From positions 1-21,258 of the forward strand of contig JAEWEO010000058.1 in NCBI GenBank assembly GCA_023389295.1: 21,258 nt of DNA, written 5' to 3'. Origin of the DNA: Bacillota bacterium (GTDB taxonomy: Bacteria > Bacillota > Clostridia > Lachnospirales > Lachnospiraceae). Below the pieces are notes generated by a model that made no database searches, was not told the origin of the DNA, and worked only from the letters and a program-made list of their open reading frames with translations. Numbering within the stretch: position 1 is the stretch's first letter; every line of letters starts with the position of its first letter. A program made the position numbers and the translations under genes. This document shows positions 1 through 7,484 of this stretch, piece by piece.

Positions 1-476
1 GAACAGCCATAGGCTTTTCCGCCCTCTTTATGAGTGAATACAGTAACAAGGATTGTAAAATTACAACAATAGAGAAGGTTCCTATGCGCTTAGTTGAGGC
101 AGAAAAGAACTTAGCAAATGATAATTTCCCGAATAAGCATAAAATTACATTGCTGAAGGGGGAAGCACTTGATCTTTTACAAGAGCTTGTTGCAAAAAAA
201 GAAACCTATGATTTTATATTTCTGGACGCTGCGAAGGCCCAATATATGAGCTTTCTTCCTGAACTTATGAAGCTTTTAGAGCATAAGGGGATGTTGATTA
301 CGGATAATGTATTGCAAGATGGTACTGTAACGAATTCCAGGTACAGCATAACCAGAAGAGATAGGACAATTCATTCTAGGATGAGAGAGTATCTTTATAC
401 AATTACTCATATGGAGGAACTGGACACAATGATACTTCCGGTAGGTGATGGTATCTCTGTTAGCCACCGGATATAG
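1..476 (+). CDS. trmR: TrmR-type SAM-dependent O-methyltransferase, 3' part
   Basis: Partial gene: the frame is open to the left edge (frame 3), and residues just before the first in-frame ATG (position 30) read TAIGFSALFMSEYS, which is SAM-binding motif I. That ATG is therefore internal. Later motifs fit the class I methyltransferase_3 family: acidic TTIEK, the LLKGEALDLL segment, and FIFLDAAKAQY, the metal/SAM-binding aspartate region of YrrM/TrmR proteins. In Bacillus subtilis TrmR (YrrM) methylates 5-hydroxyuridine at tRNA position 34. The next gene downstream is a U32-family protein, the partner that makes 5-hydroxyuridine, which supports the tRNA role over generic catechol methylation. 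The gap to the next gene is 15-24 bp, so they are probably co-transcribed. About one third of the protein is outside the window. Confidence 0.85.
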   Translation, partial: TAIGFSALFMSEYSNKDCKITTIEKVPMRLVEAEKNLANDNFPNKHKITLLKGEALDLLQELVAKKETYDFIFLDAAKAQYMSFLPELMKLLEHKGMLITDNVLQDGTVTNSRYSITRRDRTIHSRMREYLYTITHMEELDTMILPVGDGISVSHRI

Positions 477-491
477 ACTAAGTTAGAAAGA

Positions 492-1742
492 GTGAAATAT
501 ATGCTAGAGGATATCAAAAAACCGGAGTTATTAATACCGGCTGGAAATTTGGAGACACTAAAAACAGCTGTTATGTATGGAGCAGATGCTATTTATATCG
601 GTGGAGATATGTATGGTCTTCGTGCTAAGGCTAAGAATTTCTCCATGGAGGATATGAAACGAGGAATTGCCTTTGCCCATGAACATGGAAAGAAGGTATA
701 TGTTACCGCCAATATTACGGCCCATAATCAGGACTTAAATGGTATTCGTAAGTATTTTAAAGAATTGAAAGACTTTGGTGCGGATCAGCCGGATGCACTA
801 ATTATCTCCGATCCGGGCGTGTTTAGTATAGCAATGGAAGAAATTCCGGAGATTGAACTACACATTAGCACCCAAGCAAATAATACAAACTATGAAACCT
901 ATCGTTTTTGGCATAAACTTGGAGCTACCAGGGTAGTATCGGCAAGAGAATTATCTTTGGAGGAACTTGTTGAGCTAAGAGCGAAGATACCTGCAGAAAT
1001 GGAAATAGAAACTTTCATTCATGGTGCTATGTGCATTGCATATTCCGGAAGATGCTTATTAAGTAATTATTTTACCGGAAGAGATGCAAACCTTGGAGCA
1101 TGTACTCATTCTTGTAGATGGAAATATCATATTGTAGAGGAAACAAGACCCGGAGAGTATCTTCCTGTGGAAGAAAATGAAAGAGGAACTTATATCTTCA
1201 ATTCAAAGGATTTGTGTATGATTGAATACATTCCGGAACTTGTGAAAGCGGGAATAAATAGTTTTAAAATAGAAGGAAGAATGAAAACAGCTCTGTATGT
1301 TGCAACGGTGGCAAGAACATACCGCAAAGCCATTGATGACTTCTTTGAAGATCCCACGCTTTATGAAGCAAACAAAGCAAAGTATCTTGAAGAAGTACGA
1401 AAAGGTGTCAATCGCCAATTCACAACAGGATTTTTCTTTGGTAAGCCACAACAAGAGGATCAGATCTATGATCACAATACTTATGAGAAAGCCTATACTT
1501 ATCTAGGAACGATCTTAGGAGAGAAAGATGGGCTATATAAGATAGAACAGAAGAATAAGTTCTCTGTCGGTGAAATAATTGAAGTAATCAAGCCAAACGG
1601 TGAGACTATCGAAACGACGGTGAATAAAATTACGGATGAACAAGGGAACGATATGGAGAGCTGTCCTCATCCTAGGCAGTTGATTTACATTGATTTGGGT
1701 GTTGCTCTGAAAGAATTTGATATCCTACGGAGAAAGGAATAA
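492..1742 (+). CDS. trhP: U32-family protein, probable tRNA hydroxylation protein TrhP
   Basis: The product is about 416 residues. The U32 signature ETFIHGAMC is at residues 173-181, and four cysteines at 181, 188, 204 and 208 are spaced like the family's iron-sulfur ligands. The N-terminal KPELLIPAGNLETLK opens the TIM-barrel domain, and a beta-rich domain follows residue 330. Members annotated as 'collagenase-like peptidase' are now known to include TrhP/YrrO, needed for 5-hydroxyuridine-34 in tRNA. Placement directly behind a TrmR-like methyltransferase matches the yrrM-yrrN-yrrO order of Bacillus, here with one U32 gene. The start is either GTG 492 or ATG 501; the purine-rich AGAAAGAG at 484-491 is weakly SD-like and better spaced for 501. 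A clear terminator follows. Confidence 0.88.
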   Translation: MKYMLEDIKKPELLIPAGNLETLKTAVMYGADAIYIGGDMYGLRAKAKNFSMEDMKRGIAFAHEHGKKVYVTANITAHNQDLNGIRKYFKELKDFGADQPDALIISDPGVFSIAMEEIPEIELHISTQANNTNYETYRFWHKLGATRVVSARELSLEELVELRAKIPAEMEIETFIHGAMCIAYSGRCLLSNYFTGRDANLGACTHSCRWKYHIVEETRPGEYLPVEENERGTYIFNSKDLCMIEYIPELVKAGINSFKIEGRMKTALYVATVARTYRKAIDDFFEDPTLYEANKAKYLEEVRKGVNRQFTTGFFFGKPQQEDQIYDHNTYEKAYTYLGTILGEKDGLYKIEQKNKFSVGEIIEVIKPNGETIETTVNKITDEQGNDMESCPHPRQLIYIDLGVALKEFDILRRKE

Positions 1743-1770
1743 TTTCTCTCTATATTACAGATATAACAAT

Positions 1771-1816
1771 GGAGTTGTATGATGGAATTATTGATAATTC
1801 TAATACAACTCCTTTT
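1771..1816 (+). terminator. Rho-independent terminator after the trmR-trhP operon
   Basis: A perfect 10-bp outer stem (GGAGTTGTAT at 1771-1780 with ATACAACTCC at 1803-1812) encloses an inner GAATTAT/ATAATTC stem and is followed by TTTT. It starts 28 bp after the trhP stop codon. Confidence 0.85.
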
Positions 1817-1820
1817 ATCA

Positions 1821-1867
1821 TTTCATCCTTTGATATATAATCTTCGATAAAAATTCAAAGGATGAAA
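1821..1867. repeat. Second intergenic hairpin, perfect 13-bp inverted repeat
   Basis: TTTCATCCTTTGA (1821-1833) pairs perfectly with TCAAAGGATGAAA (1855-1867) around a 21-nt AT-rich loop. It directly follows the operon terminator and precedes the chemoreceptor promoter region. It may be a back-up terminator or an mRNA-end stabiliser; there is no T-tract on the plus strand. Confidence 0.6.
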
Positions 1868-1905
1868 AGTAATTATAAATGCTGTACTTTTTATAAGTAT
1901 AGAGA

Positions 1906-1911
1906 TATAAT
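1906..1911 (+). promoter_or_regulatory. -10-like TATAAT upstream of the chemoreceptor
   Basis: An exact TATAAT lies 37 bp before the chemoreceptor ATG. The -35 at 17-bp spacing (TGTACT, 1883-1888) is poor, so the promoter is weakly supported. A strong SD (GGGAGGG, about 1931-1937) precedes the start. Confidence 0.4.
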
Positions 1912-1947
1912 GTTCACAAATTAAATATAAGGGAGGGCGAACGAAAG

Positions 1948-4113
1948 ATGAAAAACATTAGTAAACGAATGATGAATATGGCCAAATCCTTGATGAAATC
2001 TGTAATTAATCGAAATGAAGAAAGGAAGGCCGAAGGGTTCAAACAATGGAATCTAAAAAAACACAACGTGAGATTTGGTATTTTACAAAAGCTTATTTTG
2101 GGATTTTTAGTTCCGATTGCATTCATAGTAGTATTGGGTATCATTTCCTATTCAAAAGCTTCTGAAGGTCTGGTGTCAAATTATGAGAAAGCAACTCAGA
2201 ATACCATGGATATGGCAACCAGTTATATGGACTATGTAGTTGAATATATCAATGCCTTGTCAAAGCAATACACAAGTGATAACGATATGTCCTATTTTGT
2301 ACGTGGTGCATCACACAAAGAGGAAGAAGAAAGAAAAACTTTTGTTACTAAAATAAATAATGAGTTGTCGAAGAAATCAAGTCTTGAGAAATTTACTCAG
2401 GAAGTACATATTATAGCCGGTGAGGATATCCCTGTTATTTCAAGTAAAATGAAAAATGTGACAGGCTTTTATGATGAGATTTTGGCTGCGCCGGAAGGTG
2501 AAAAGCTTAAGGATGAGCAGATAGAGCAATACTGGGTGGGTAATCATCCTATGATCGATTCCAAACTGGGCCTTAAGAGTAATAACTACGCCTTTTCCTT
2601 CATCCGTAAATTCAAATCAAATAATGCAGCTATTATTATTGATATCAACGCCATCGAAGTAAAAGCTTTCTTAAAGGGATTAGAGCTAGGGAATAACAGT
2701 ATTGTTGGTTTGGTAACAGCGGATGGGAAAGAAATCGTAATTAAAAATACCAATGAAAAGGATCGAGCTGAAGTAATTACTGATTTTACTTTTAGTAATC
2801 AGAGTTATTTTACTAATGCAATGGTTAACGAGGAGAAAACAGGTTCGAAGTACGTCGAATATGACTCAGAAGACCATTTGTTCATGTTTAGTAAAATTGG
2901 GGATACCGGAATTACCATCTGTGGCTTAGTACCAAAAGAAAGCTTTATGGAGCAAGCAGGTGAGATCCGTACAACAACGATTTTTATTGTTGTATTTGCT
3001 AGTATTGTAGCTGTGACCATCGGTTTTATTATGTCAAATGGAATTGGAAAAACCATAAAGAAGATTAACTGTAAGCTGCAAATGGTTTCGGAAGGAGATT
3101 TAACAGTAGAGGTTAACGTAAAGAGAAAGGATGAGTTTGCCATTCTTGCTGCCAATATTAGGGATACCCTAAATAATATGAGAACCCTAATTCAAAAGGT
3201 AACGGAGGTAAGTAATCTGGTATCTGTATCAGCAGAAAATGTGATGTTGGTAAACAAAGCAATCTCAGTATCCAATAATGACATCACCCTTGCTGTGGAT
3301 GAAATTAGTAACGGAATCGAAGGACAGGCACAAGATTCACAAAGCTGCCTTGCTAGGATGGATGAATTGTCACAAAAAATTACTGTTGTATATACCAATC
3401 TTAATGAGATTGATACTTTGACCGAAGACATGAAGAAGATGATAGGTAGTGGAATTGATACAATGGAGAAATTGACAAAACAATCTGAGGATACAAATAG
3501 GATTACGAAGTATGTTGTTAATAATATGGATGCTCTTGAGGAGAAGATTAAATCCATTGCTGATATCATTCAAATGATCAATGAAATTTCTGATCAAACG
3601 AATTTACTATCTTTAAATGCCTCCATTGAAGCTGCAAGAGCGGGTGATGCCGGTAGAGGATTCTCCGTTGTTGCTACTGAAATCCGTAATCTAGCTGGTA
3701 AATCTATGACTGCAGCGGGTGAGATCAGAGCAGTAATTGAAGAGATTATGAAACAGACCAGGTCTACGGTTCGTACAGCCAAAGAAGCAGAAGATGTAGT
3801 TAATCTTCAAAATGAAGCTGTTGGACAGGCAATCCATTCCTTCCGGGATATGAATCTTGGAATAGAACATTTGATTACTAACCTATCTGTCATTGGTACC
3901 AATATGAAGAATATGGAAATGGCACGTGAAGGTACACTAACCGCTGTTGAAAATATCTCAGCAATTTCCGAAGAGACATTAGCAACCTCTTCAACAATAG
4001 ATCTTAATATACACGAACAGGCGAAATCAGTAATGGCTCTCGATAATGCAGCCAATGAAATGAGTGAGAACGCAAAGAATTTGATGGAGGCAATTGAAAT
4101 ATTTAAGATTTAG
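1948..4113 (+). CDS. Methyl-accepting chemotaxis protein with extracellular Cache-like sensor
   Basis: The 721-residue protein has a basic cytoplasmic N-tail (1-45), a first membrane helix (about 47-67), an extracytoplasmic region of about 275 residues that fits a dCache ligand-binding domain, a second helix (about 343-363), a HAMP linker (about 364-420) and a long coiled-coil signalling domain. The highly conserved hairpin tip is clear (EISDQTNLLSLNASIEAARA, then GDAGRGFSVVA, about 547-578). The protein should bind an unknown solute outside and control CheA at the membrane. The C-terminus ends in EIFKI, with no NWETF-type CheR tether. The charged 45-residue extension before the first helix is longer than usual. 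The gene stands alone with its own SD and downstream hairpin, and nothing nearby identifies the ligand. Confidence 0.93.
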   Translation: MKNISKRMMNMAKSLMKSVINRNEERKAEGFKQWNLKKHNVRFGILQKLILGFLVPIAFIVVLGIISYSKASEGLVSNYEKATQNTMDMATSYMDYVVEYINALSKQYTSDNDMSYFVRGASHKEEEERKTFVTKINNELSKKSSLEKFTQEVHIIAGEDIPVISSKMKNVTGFYDEILAAPEGEKLKDEQIEQYWVGNHPMIDSKLGLKSNNYAFSFIRKFKSNNAAIIIDINAIEVKAFLKGLELGNNSIVGLVTADGKEIVIKNTNEKDRAEVITDFTFSNQSYFTNAMVNEEKTGSKYVEYDSEDHLFMFSKIGDTGITICGLVPKESFMEQAGEIRTTTIFIVVFASIVAVTIGFIMSNGIGKTIKKINCKLQMVSEGDLTVEVNVKRKDEFAILAANIRDTLNNMRTLIQKVTEVSNLVSVSAENVMLVNKAISVSNNDITLAVDEISNGIEGQAQDSQSCLARMDELSQKITVVYTNLNEIDTLTEDMKKMIGSGIDTMEKLTKQSEDTNRITKYVVNNMDALEEKIKSIADIIQMINEISDQTNLLSLNASIEAARAGDAGRGFSVVATEIRNLAGKSMTAAGEIRAVIEEIMKQTRSTVRTAKEAEDVVNLQNEAVGQAIHSFRDMNLGIEHLITNLSVIGTNMKNMEMAREGTLTAVENISAISEETLATSSTIDLNIHEQAKSVMALDNAANEMSENAKNLMEAIEIFKI

Positions 4114-4196
4114 TGAGAAATGAGTATTTGTTAAGAAATACCATGCACTAATATTTAAATATACGAAATTGTATTATAGTAATATACTTTATTGTT

Positions 4197-4236
4197 AAGT
4201 AGTCGGTAAATGATCTTCTGTCATTACCGACTACTT
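4197..4236 (+). terminator. Strong hairpin downstream of the chemoreceptor
   Basis: AAGTAGTCGGTA+ATGA (4197-4213, one bulged A) pairs with TCAT+TACCGACTACTT (4221-4236), giving a 16-bp stem with a 7-nt loop. Only TTT follows, so it is a weak-tailed terminator or a 3'-end stabiliser about 84 bp past the stop codon. Confidence 0.6.
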
Positions 4237-4408
4237 TGAATTCATGATTCATATGTCTGCGAAGCTGACATTTTTGAATTTTGAGACTTGGTTTTGCTAG
4301 AAAATAGTTCAAATTCTTATTGATAATTATATAACATACAGTCATATTTTTTAGAACTTTTAATAACATAAAGATAGAAGAAAGCATTTTCAATCTAGGA
4401 AATTAATT

Positions 4409-4475
4409 AAAAAGTAAGTCCTTCTGTCCTTTTTTGTTTCGTTAAGAAAAAAAGTAAGTCCTTCTGTCCTTTTTT
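4409..4475. repeat. 27-bp direct repeat, two copies with a 40-bp period
   Basis: The segment A5GTAAGTCCTTCTGTCC followed by T5 occurs identically at 4409-4435 and 4449-4475. It fills the gap between the chemoreceptor and sigK (4114-4534), which otherwise contains only the 4197-4236 hairpin and the sigK promoter region. The copies have short A/T ends able to form at most a 5-6 bp stem. No function is recognised. Confidence 0.75.
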
Positions 4476-4488
4476 AAGAGGGATAGGC

Positions 4489-4516
4489 ACTTTATGTCAA
4501 TAACGCACATATGATA
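4489..4516 (+). promoter_or_regulatory. Candidate mother-cell sporulation promoter (sigma K/sigma E type) of sigK
   Basis: CATATGATA at 4508-4516 fits the known sigma K -10 pattern CATANNNTA, and an AC dinucleotide at 4489-4490 lies 17 nt upstream, as in the sigma K -35. The fit to the sigma E -35 is poor. Transcription would begin near 4522, leaving a leader that contains GAGGGTG and then GTG 4553. Autoregulation of sigK by sigma K is known in Bacillus. This assignment is pattern matching only. Confidence 0.4.
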
Positions 4517-4534
4517 TTAATAACACATTAGGCA

Positions 4535-4834
4535 TTGAGGGTGCTTATCTTCGTGAAGTCGTTTCCAAAACCGCTAAGCACCAAAGAGGAAACAGACTAC
4601 TTAAGGCAATGTAAAGAAGGCGACAAGGATGCAAGAGACAAACTAATTGAACATAATCTGAGATTGGTAGCACATATTGTAAAAAAATACAATATGGTAG
4701 ATAAGGAAACAGATGATCTGATATCGATCGGAACTATTGGATTAATTAAAGCAATCGATACATTTGACGATGAAAAAGGAATACGTCTGGCCACTTATGC
4801 CTCCCGTTGTATTGATAATGCTATCCTCTCCTAA
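4535..4834 (+). CDS. sigK: sigK 5' part: N-terminal half of RNA polymerase sigma factor sigma K, interrupted
   Basis: It encodes sigma regions 1.2-2.4: FPKPLSTKEE near the start, LIEHNLRLVAHIVKKY, DLISIGTIGLIKAID (region 2.2) and LATYASRCIDN (region 2.3/2.4). Homology stops at the CIDN codons; four foreign residues (AILS) and TAA follow. The remainder is at 9529-9891, and the 4.7-kb insertion between them explains the break. An upstream in-frame stop (4529-4531) limits the start to TTG 4535 or, with a better SD (GAGGGTG, 4537-4543), GTG 4553. Either way the roughly 20-residue inhibitory pro-sequence of Bacillus pro-sigma K is missing, so activation probably relies on DNA excision instead of proteolysis. 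The fragment alone lacks regions 3-4 and should not be a working sigma factor. Confidence 0.93.
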   Translation: MRVLIFVKSFPKPLSTKEETDYLRQCKEGDKDARDKLIEHNLRLVAHIVKKYNMVDKETDDLISIGTIGLIKAIDTFDDEKGIRLATYASRCIDNAILS

Positions 4835-4838
4835 CGGA
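4802..4838 (+). other. attL: left recombination site of the skin element
   Basis: The sigK side reads TGTATTGAT, the core is AATG (4817-4820), and the element arm TGCTATCCTCTCCTAACGG occupies 4819-4837. The arm is an inverted copy (17/19) of the arm at attR. The sigK frame terminates 12 bp into the element (TAA, 4832-4834). Confidence 0.85.
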
Positions 4839-4874
4839 CTTATAAGTTTTATTTCCATGAATAAGCAAATGAAT

Positions 4875-4902
4875 TTGTAAATTGGATCGTATTTGATATA
4901 AT
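4875..4902 (+). promoter_or_regulatory. Sigma A-type promoter of the XRE/TPR regulator
   Basis: TTGTAA (4875-4880), a 16-bp spacer and TATAAT (4897-4902) lie just inside the left end of the element. GGAGGG (4912-4917) is the SD for ATG 4924. This implies vegetative expression of the cargo, independent of sporulation. Confidence 0.75.
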
Positions 4903-4923
4903 GAAAGAAATGGAGGGATACAA

Positions 4924-6096
4924 ATGAACAAGAAGTTTGTAGGGGTATTAATTAAAAGGGAGCGTCTGGCTAAGGATTGGAGCCAGGAAGGACTATGCAA
5001 AGGTATCTGTGCTGTGTCCTATCTGTCTAAGATTGAGCAGGGAAAGACAGAGGCTAGTCCTGAGATTGTTCACCTTTTACTTGATCGATTAGATGTATGC
5101 TGGTATGACGATGACTTAAACTGCAAACAAGCTGGGGAATTGGTTGAAAGATTATATGATGCCATCTTTTCTGTAGATAGAACAGCAAGTGAAACCGCTT
5201 CAAAGGATATGGACAAGCATTGGGAGATCTATTCCAAAGGGCCTTATATGCTTGATTTTATGATACTTAAAGCTTGGATTACGGATGAGGAAGACTCTGT
5301 ATTGCAGGAATATGAAGAATATTTTGACGAGCGTCAACAGACCTTATGGTTACTATTACATCAAAAAGAAGATGAAGCGTTGCGTCGAAATCCATCTGCC
5401 TTTACCTATTATTATGCTGGTTCCACGGCTTATCATTATGGTAATTATCCATTAGCACTTGAACGCCTGCAACAAAGCTATCGATTGGCAGCTGAACAAG
5501 GATATGCCTATATCATGCTGGATAGCCGTCTTCTCATAGGAAATTGCTACAGTAATAATATGGAGTTTGATCGCATGCAAGAACATTATAAGATAGCAAC
5601 AAGACTTGCAAACGCTCTTAAAGATGAAGCTTCCTTAGAAGATATGAAATATAATATTGCCTCTACCAGTTTGGAGCTAGGTAATGTAGAGGAAAGTTAC
5701 GCCTATTTTTCAAAGTTAAAGTCGCCGAAACCTATGGCTCTTCATAAGCTGGCTATTTGCTACGAAAAATTAGGAAAAACAACAGAGGCCTTGATGACCT
5801 TAGATAAGATCGAGATTAGAAACAAGGGTTCTCTAACAAAGGATTTGGTTTTGTCCATGTGTAATTTGGTGAGGTATCGTTTAGAACATCCGAATTACTT
5901 GAAAGACCCTGCATATGGAGAAATGCTGCTTTCCTGCTTTGATAGCATTAAGAGTAAACTTCCAAGTGGGTATGCGGGATTTCATTTACCATGGGTGGTG
6001 GAATGGTATACGGCCACAAGACAGTATAAACAGGTCTATGAGCTTTTGGTGGATTTTCCTGTATGCAAGATACTTAAGCCGGTTAAGCAAGACTAA
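4924..6096 (+). CDS. XRE-family HTH regulator with TPR-like C-terminal domain (RRNPP-like)
   Basis: The protein has 390 residues. Residues 1-60 form a Cro/CI helix-turn-helix (KRERLAKDWSQEGLCKGICA, then YLSKIEQGKTEASPEIVHLL). The remaining roughly 300 residues are helical repeats of TPR character, for example TYYYAGSTAYHYGNYPLALE, LLIGNCYSNNMEFDRMQEHY and LAICYEKLGKTTEALMTLDK. This architecture is that of Rgg/PlcR/PrgX-type regulators, many of which bind exported peptides, though single-protein metabolic sensors share it. It is the first gene inside the sigK element, with its own strong promoter, and the MFS exporter follows 92 bp later, so it probably controls that exporter and itself (inference). 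I found no convincing pheromone-peptide ORF beside it. Confidence 0.82.
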   Translation: MNKKFVGVLIKRERLAKDWSQEGLCKGICAVSYLSKIEQGKTEASPEIVHLLLDRLDVCWYDDDLNCKQAGELVERLYDAIFSVDRTASETASKDMDKHWEIYSKGPYMLDFMILKAWITDEEDSVLQEYEEYFDERQQTLWLLLHQKEDEALRRNPSAFTYYYAGSTAYHYGNYPLALERLQQSYRLAAEQGYAYIMLDSRLLIGNCYSNNMEFDRMQEHYKIATRLANALKDEASLEDMKYNIASTSLELGNVEESYAYFSKLKSPKPMALHKLAICYEKLGKTTEALMTLDKIEIRNKGSLTKDLVLSMCNLVRYRLEHPNYLKDPAYGEMLLSCFDSIKSKLPSGYAGFHLPWVVEWYTATRQYKQVYELLVDFPVCKILKPVKQD

Positions 6097-6149
6097 TAAC
6101 CATCGATTTTCCCAATAGTAGTGTATTTCCTTGGCCTTAGAACATGAGA

Positions 6150-6155
6150 TATAAT
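6150..6155 (+). promoter_or_regulatory. -10-like TATAAT before the MFS transporter
   Basis: TATAAT lies 34 bp upstream of ATG 6189, with only a poor -35 at the right distance (TTCCTT region). It overlaps the more upstream ATG 6144 and so argues for ATG 6189 as the start. A poor -35 often means an activator is needed; the adjacent XRE regulator would be the obvious candidate. Confidence 0.4.
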
Positions 6156-6188
6156 GTATCTAAACATCATAGAAAAGGAAAGAAACCA

Positions 6189-7418
6189 ATGAAAAAAACA
6201 CTTTGGACAAGAAATTTTACTTTATTAACGATGGCTACCGTCTTAGGTGCTGCCGGGGGTATTGCTGGTAATTTTGCACTCTCGTTTTTAGTATATGATG
6301 AGACGGGAAGTACATTTGCGGCCGCATTACTGATTGCAATTAATGTAATACCTAATTTCATAATACCTCTAATTGCTGCACCAATTATGGACCGATTACC
6401 ACGAAAACCATTTCTGGTAGGGGGCGATTTGGTTAATGGTATTTTATATGGCTTAGCTGGTTTATATCTTCTAAACCTAGACTTCTCCTATCTCGGATAC
6501 TTGGTATTCTCCCTCCTGTTATCTAGTTTGTCAGCATTTGATTCGCTAGCGTATAACAGCATTTATCCAAAGTTAATTACCGAAGGATTAGAGGAAAAAG
6601 GGTATACGGTATCCGGTATGATTTATCCGGTCATGCAGGTAATCATGGCACCGGTAGCAGCCTTTTTGTTTAGTACCATCGGTGTGGGTAATATTTTGCT
6701 CATACAAGGAGGTCTTTCCATATTGGCAGCTACGCTTGAGAGTAGAATAAGGATTACTGAGACAAGAAATAGGTCAGGAGATAAATTTACGTTCCATCTT
6801 TGGAGGCAGGATTTAAAAGCTGCTGTTTCATATCTACGTAGGGAAAAGGGATTGCAAAGTATTTATTCCTACATGGCATTTACGAACGGAGTGTCAGGAG
6901 GTCTTAATCCCATATTAGTAGCATTTTTCCGTACAGCTCCTGGATTTGGAATTGCTATGTATTCCTTTTTTTCTGTTGCTGAATTTATCGGCCGTTCCAT
7001 TGGTGGGTTACTTCATTACCACATCGAAATACCACAAAAGAAGAGGTTTTCCTTCGCTTTTTTTGTTTATCAGACATACGAGTTCATGGACATGATTCTA
7101 CTATGGCTTCCTTATCCGTTCATGTTGTTTAATCGTGCAATCTGCGGATTTTTGGGAATCAATAGTGCCACCATGCGAGAAGCCTCTGTACAACGATACA
7201 TACCGGAGGAATTTCGTGCACGTATTAATGCTTTTTCAACAGTTCTGTATTCGGTTGGTTACAGTATACTAAGTTTGGTGATAGGTGCATTAGGAGAGAT
7301 CTTAGATTATCGAGTATGTATGACCATCTGTGCCGCAGTTACTTCAGTAGTTTGTTGGTTTACCGTATGGCGAGGCCGCAACGATGTGCGTAAGATTTAT
7401 AATCGGTTAGAGGAATAA
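6189..7418 (+). CDS. MFS-type drug/solute exporter
   Basis: Starting at ATG 6189 (SD AAGGAAAG) the product is 409 residues; an upstream ATG at 6144 would add 15 residues but has no SD. About 12 hydrophobic segments are visible. MFS motif A appears after helix 2 as APIMDRLPRKPFLVGGD, with the key D and R-x-x-R-K residues present. The N-terminal layout (LWTRNFTLL, then FALSFLVYDETGS) resembles the MFS_1/MefA/EntS-like exporter group. It presumably sits in the cell membrane and uses the proton gradient; the substrate cannot be told from sequence. It lies behind the XRE/TPR regulator inside the sigK element, so it is cargo unrelated to sporulation. It is complete, with no frameshift. Confidence 0.85.
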   Translation: MKKTLWTRNFTLLTMATVLGAAGGIAGNFALSFLVYDETGSTFAAALLIAINVIPNFIIPLIAAPIMDRLPRKPFLVGGDLVNGILYGLAGLYLLNLDFSYLGYLVFSLLLSSLSAFDSLAYNSIYPKLITEGLEEKGYTVSGMIYPVMQVIMAPVAAFLFSTIGVGNILLIQGGLSILAATLESRIRITETRNRSGDKFTFHLWRQDLKAAVSYLRREKGLQSIYSYMAFTNGVSGGLNPILVAFFRTAPGFGIAMYSFFSVAEFIGRSIGGLLHYHIEIPQKKRFSFAFFVYQTYEFMDMILLWLPYPFMLFNRAICGFLGINSATMREASVQRYIPEEFRARINAFSTVLYSVGYSILSLVIGALGEILDYRVCMTICAAVTSVVCWFTVWRGRNDVRKIYNRLEE

Positions 7419-7484
7419 GAGAAAAGGTTATTTTTAATTTATTCTAATCAAAGAAGAAGTATAGCACATACCTATATTTTCTCT

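Noticed and set aside
4409..4475. CRISPR array or tandem terminators
   Set aside because: There are only two units with a 13-bp spacer between them, no cas genes, and the possible stem inside each unit is at most 5-6 A/T-rich pairs.
4535..4834. The two sigma-like frames (4535-4834 and 9517-9891) as separate small sigma factors
   Set aside because: Each carries only half of the sigma K domains, the breakpoints coincide with recombination cores, and the GTG at 9517 has no SD and lies in recombinase sequence.
4835..6188. A peptide pheromone gene next to the XRE/TPR regulator
   Set aside because: Only a 7-codon frame (near 4858) and other unsupported fragments were found; none has an SD plus a signal-like sequence.
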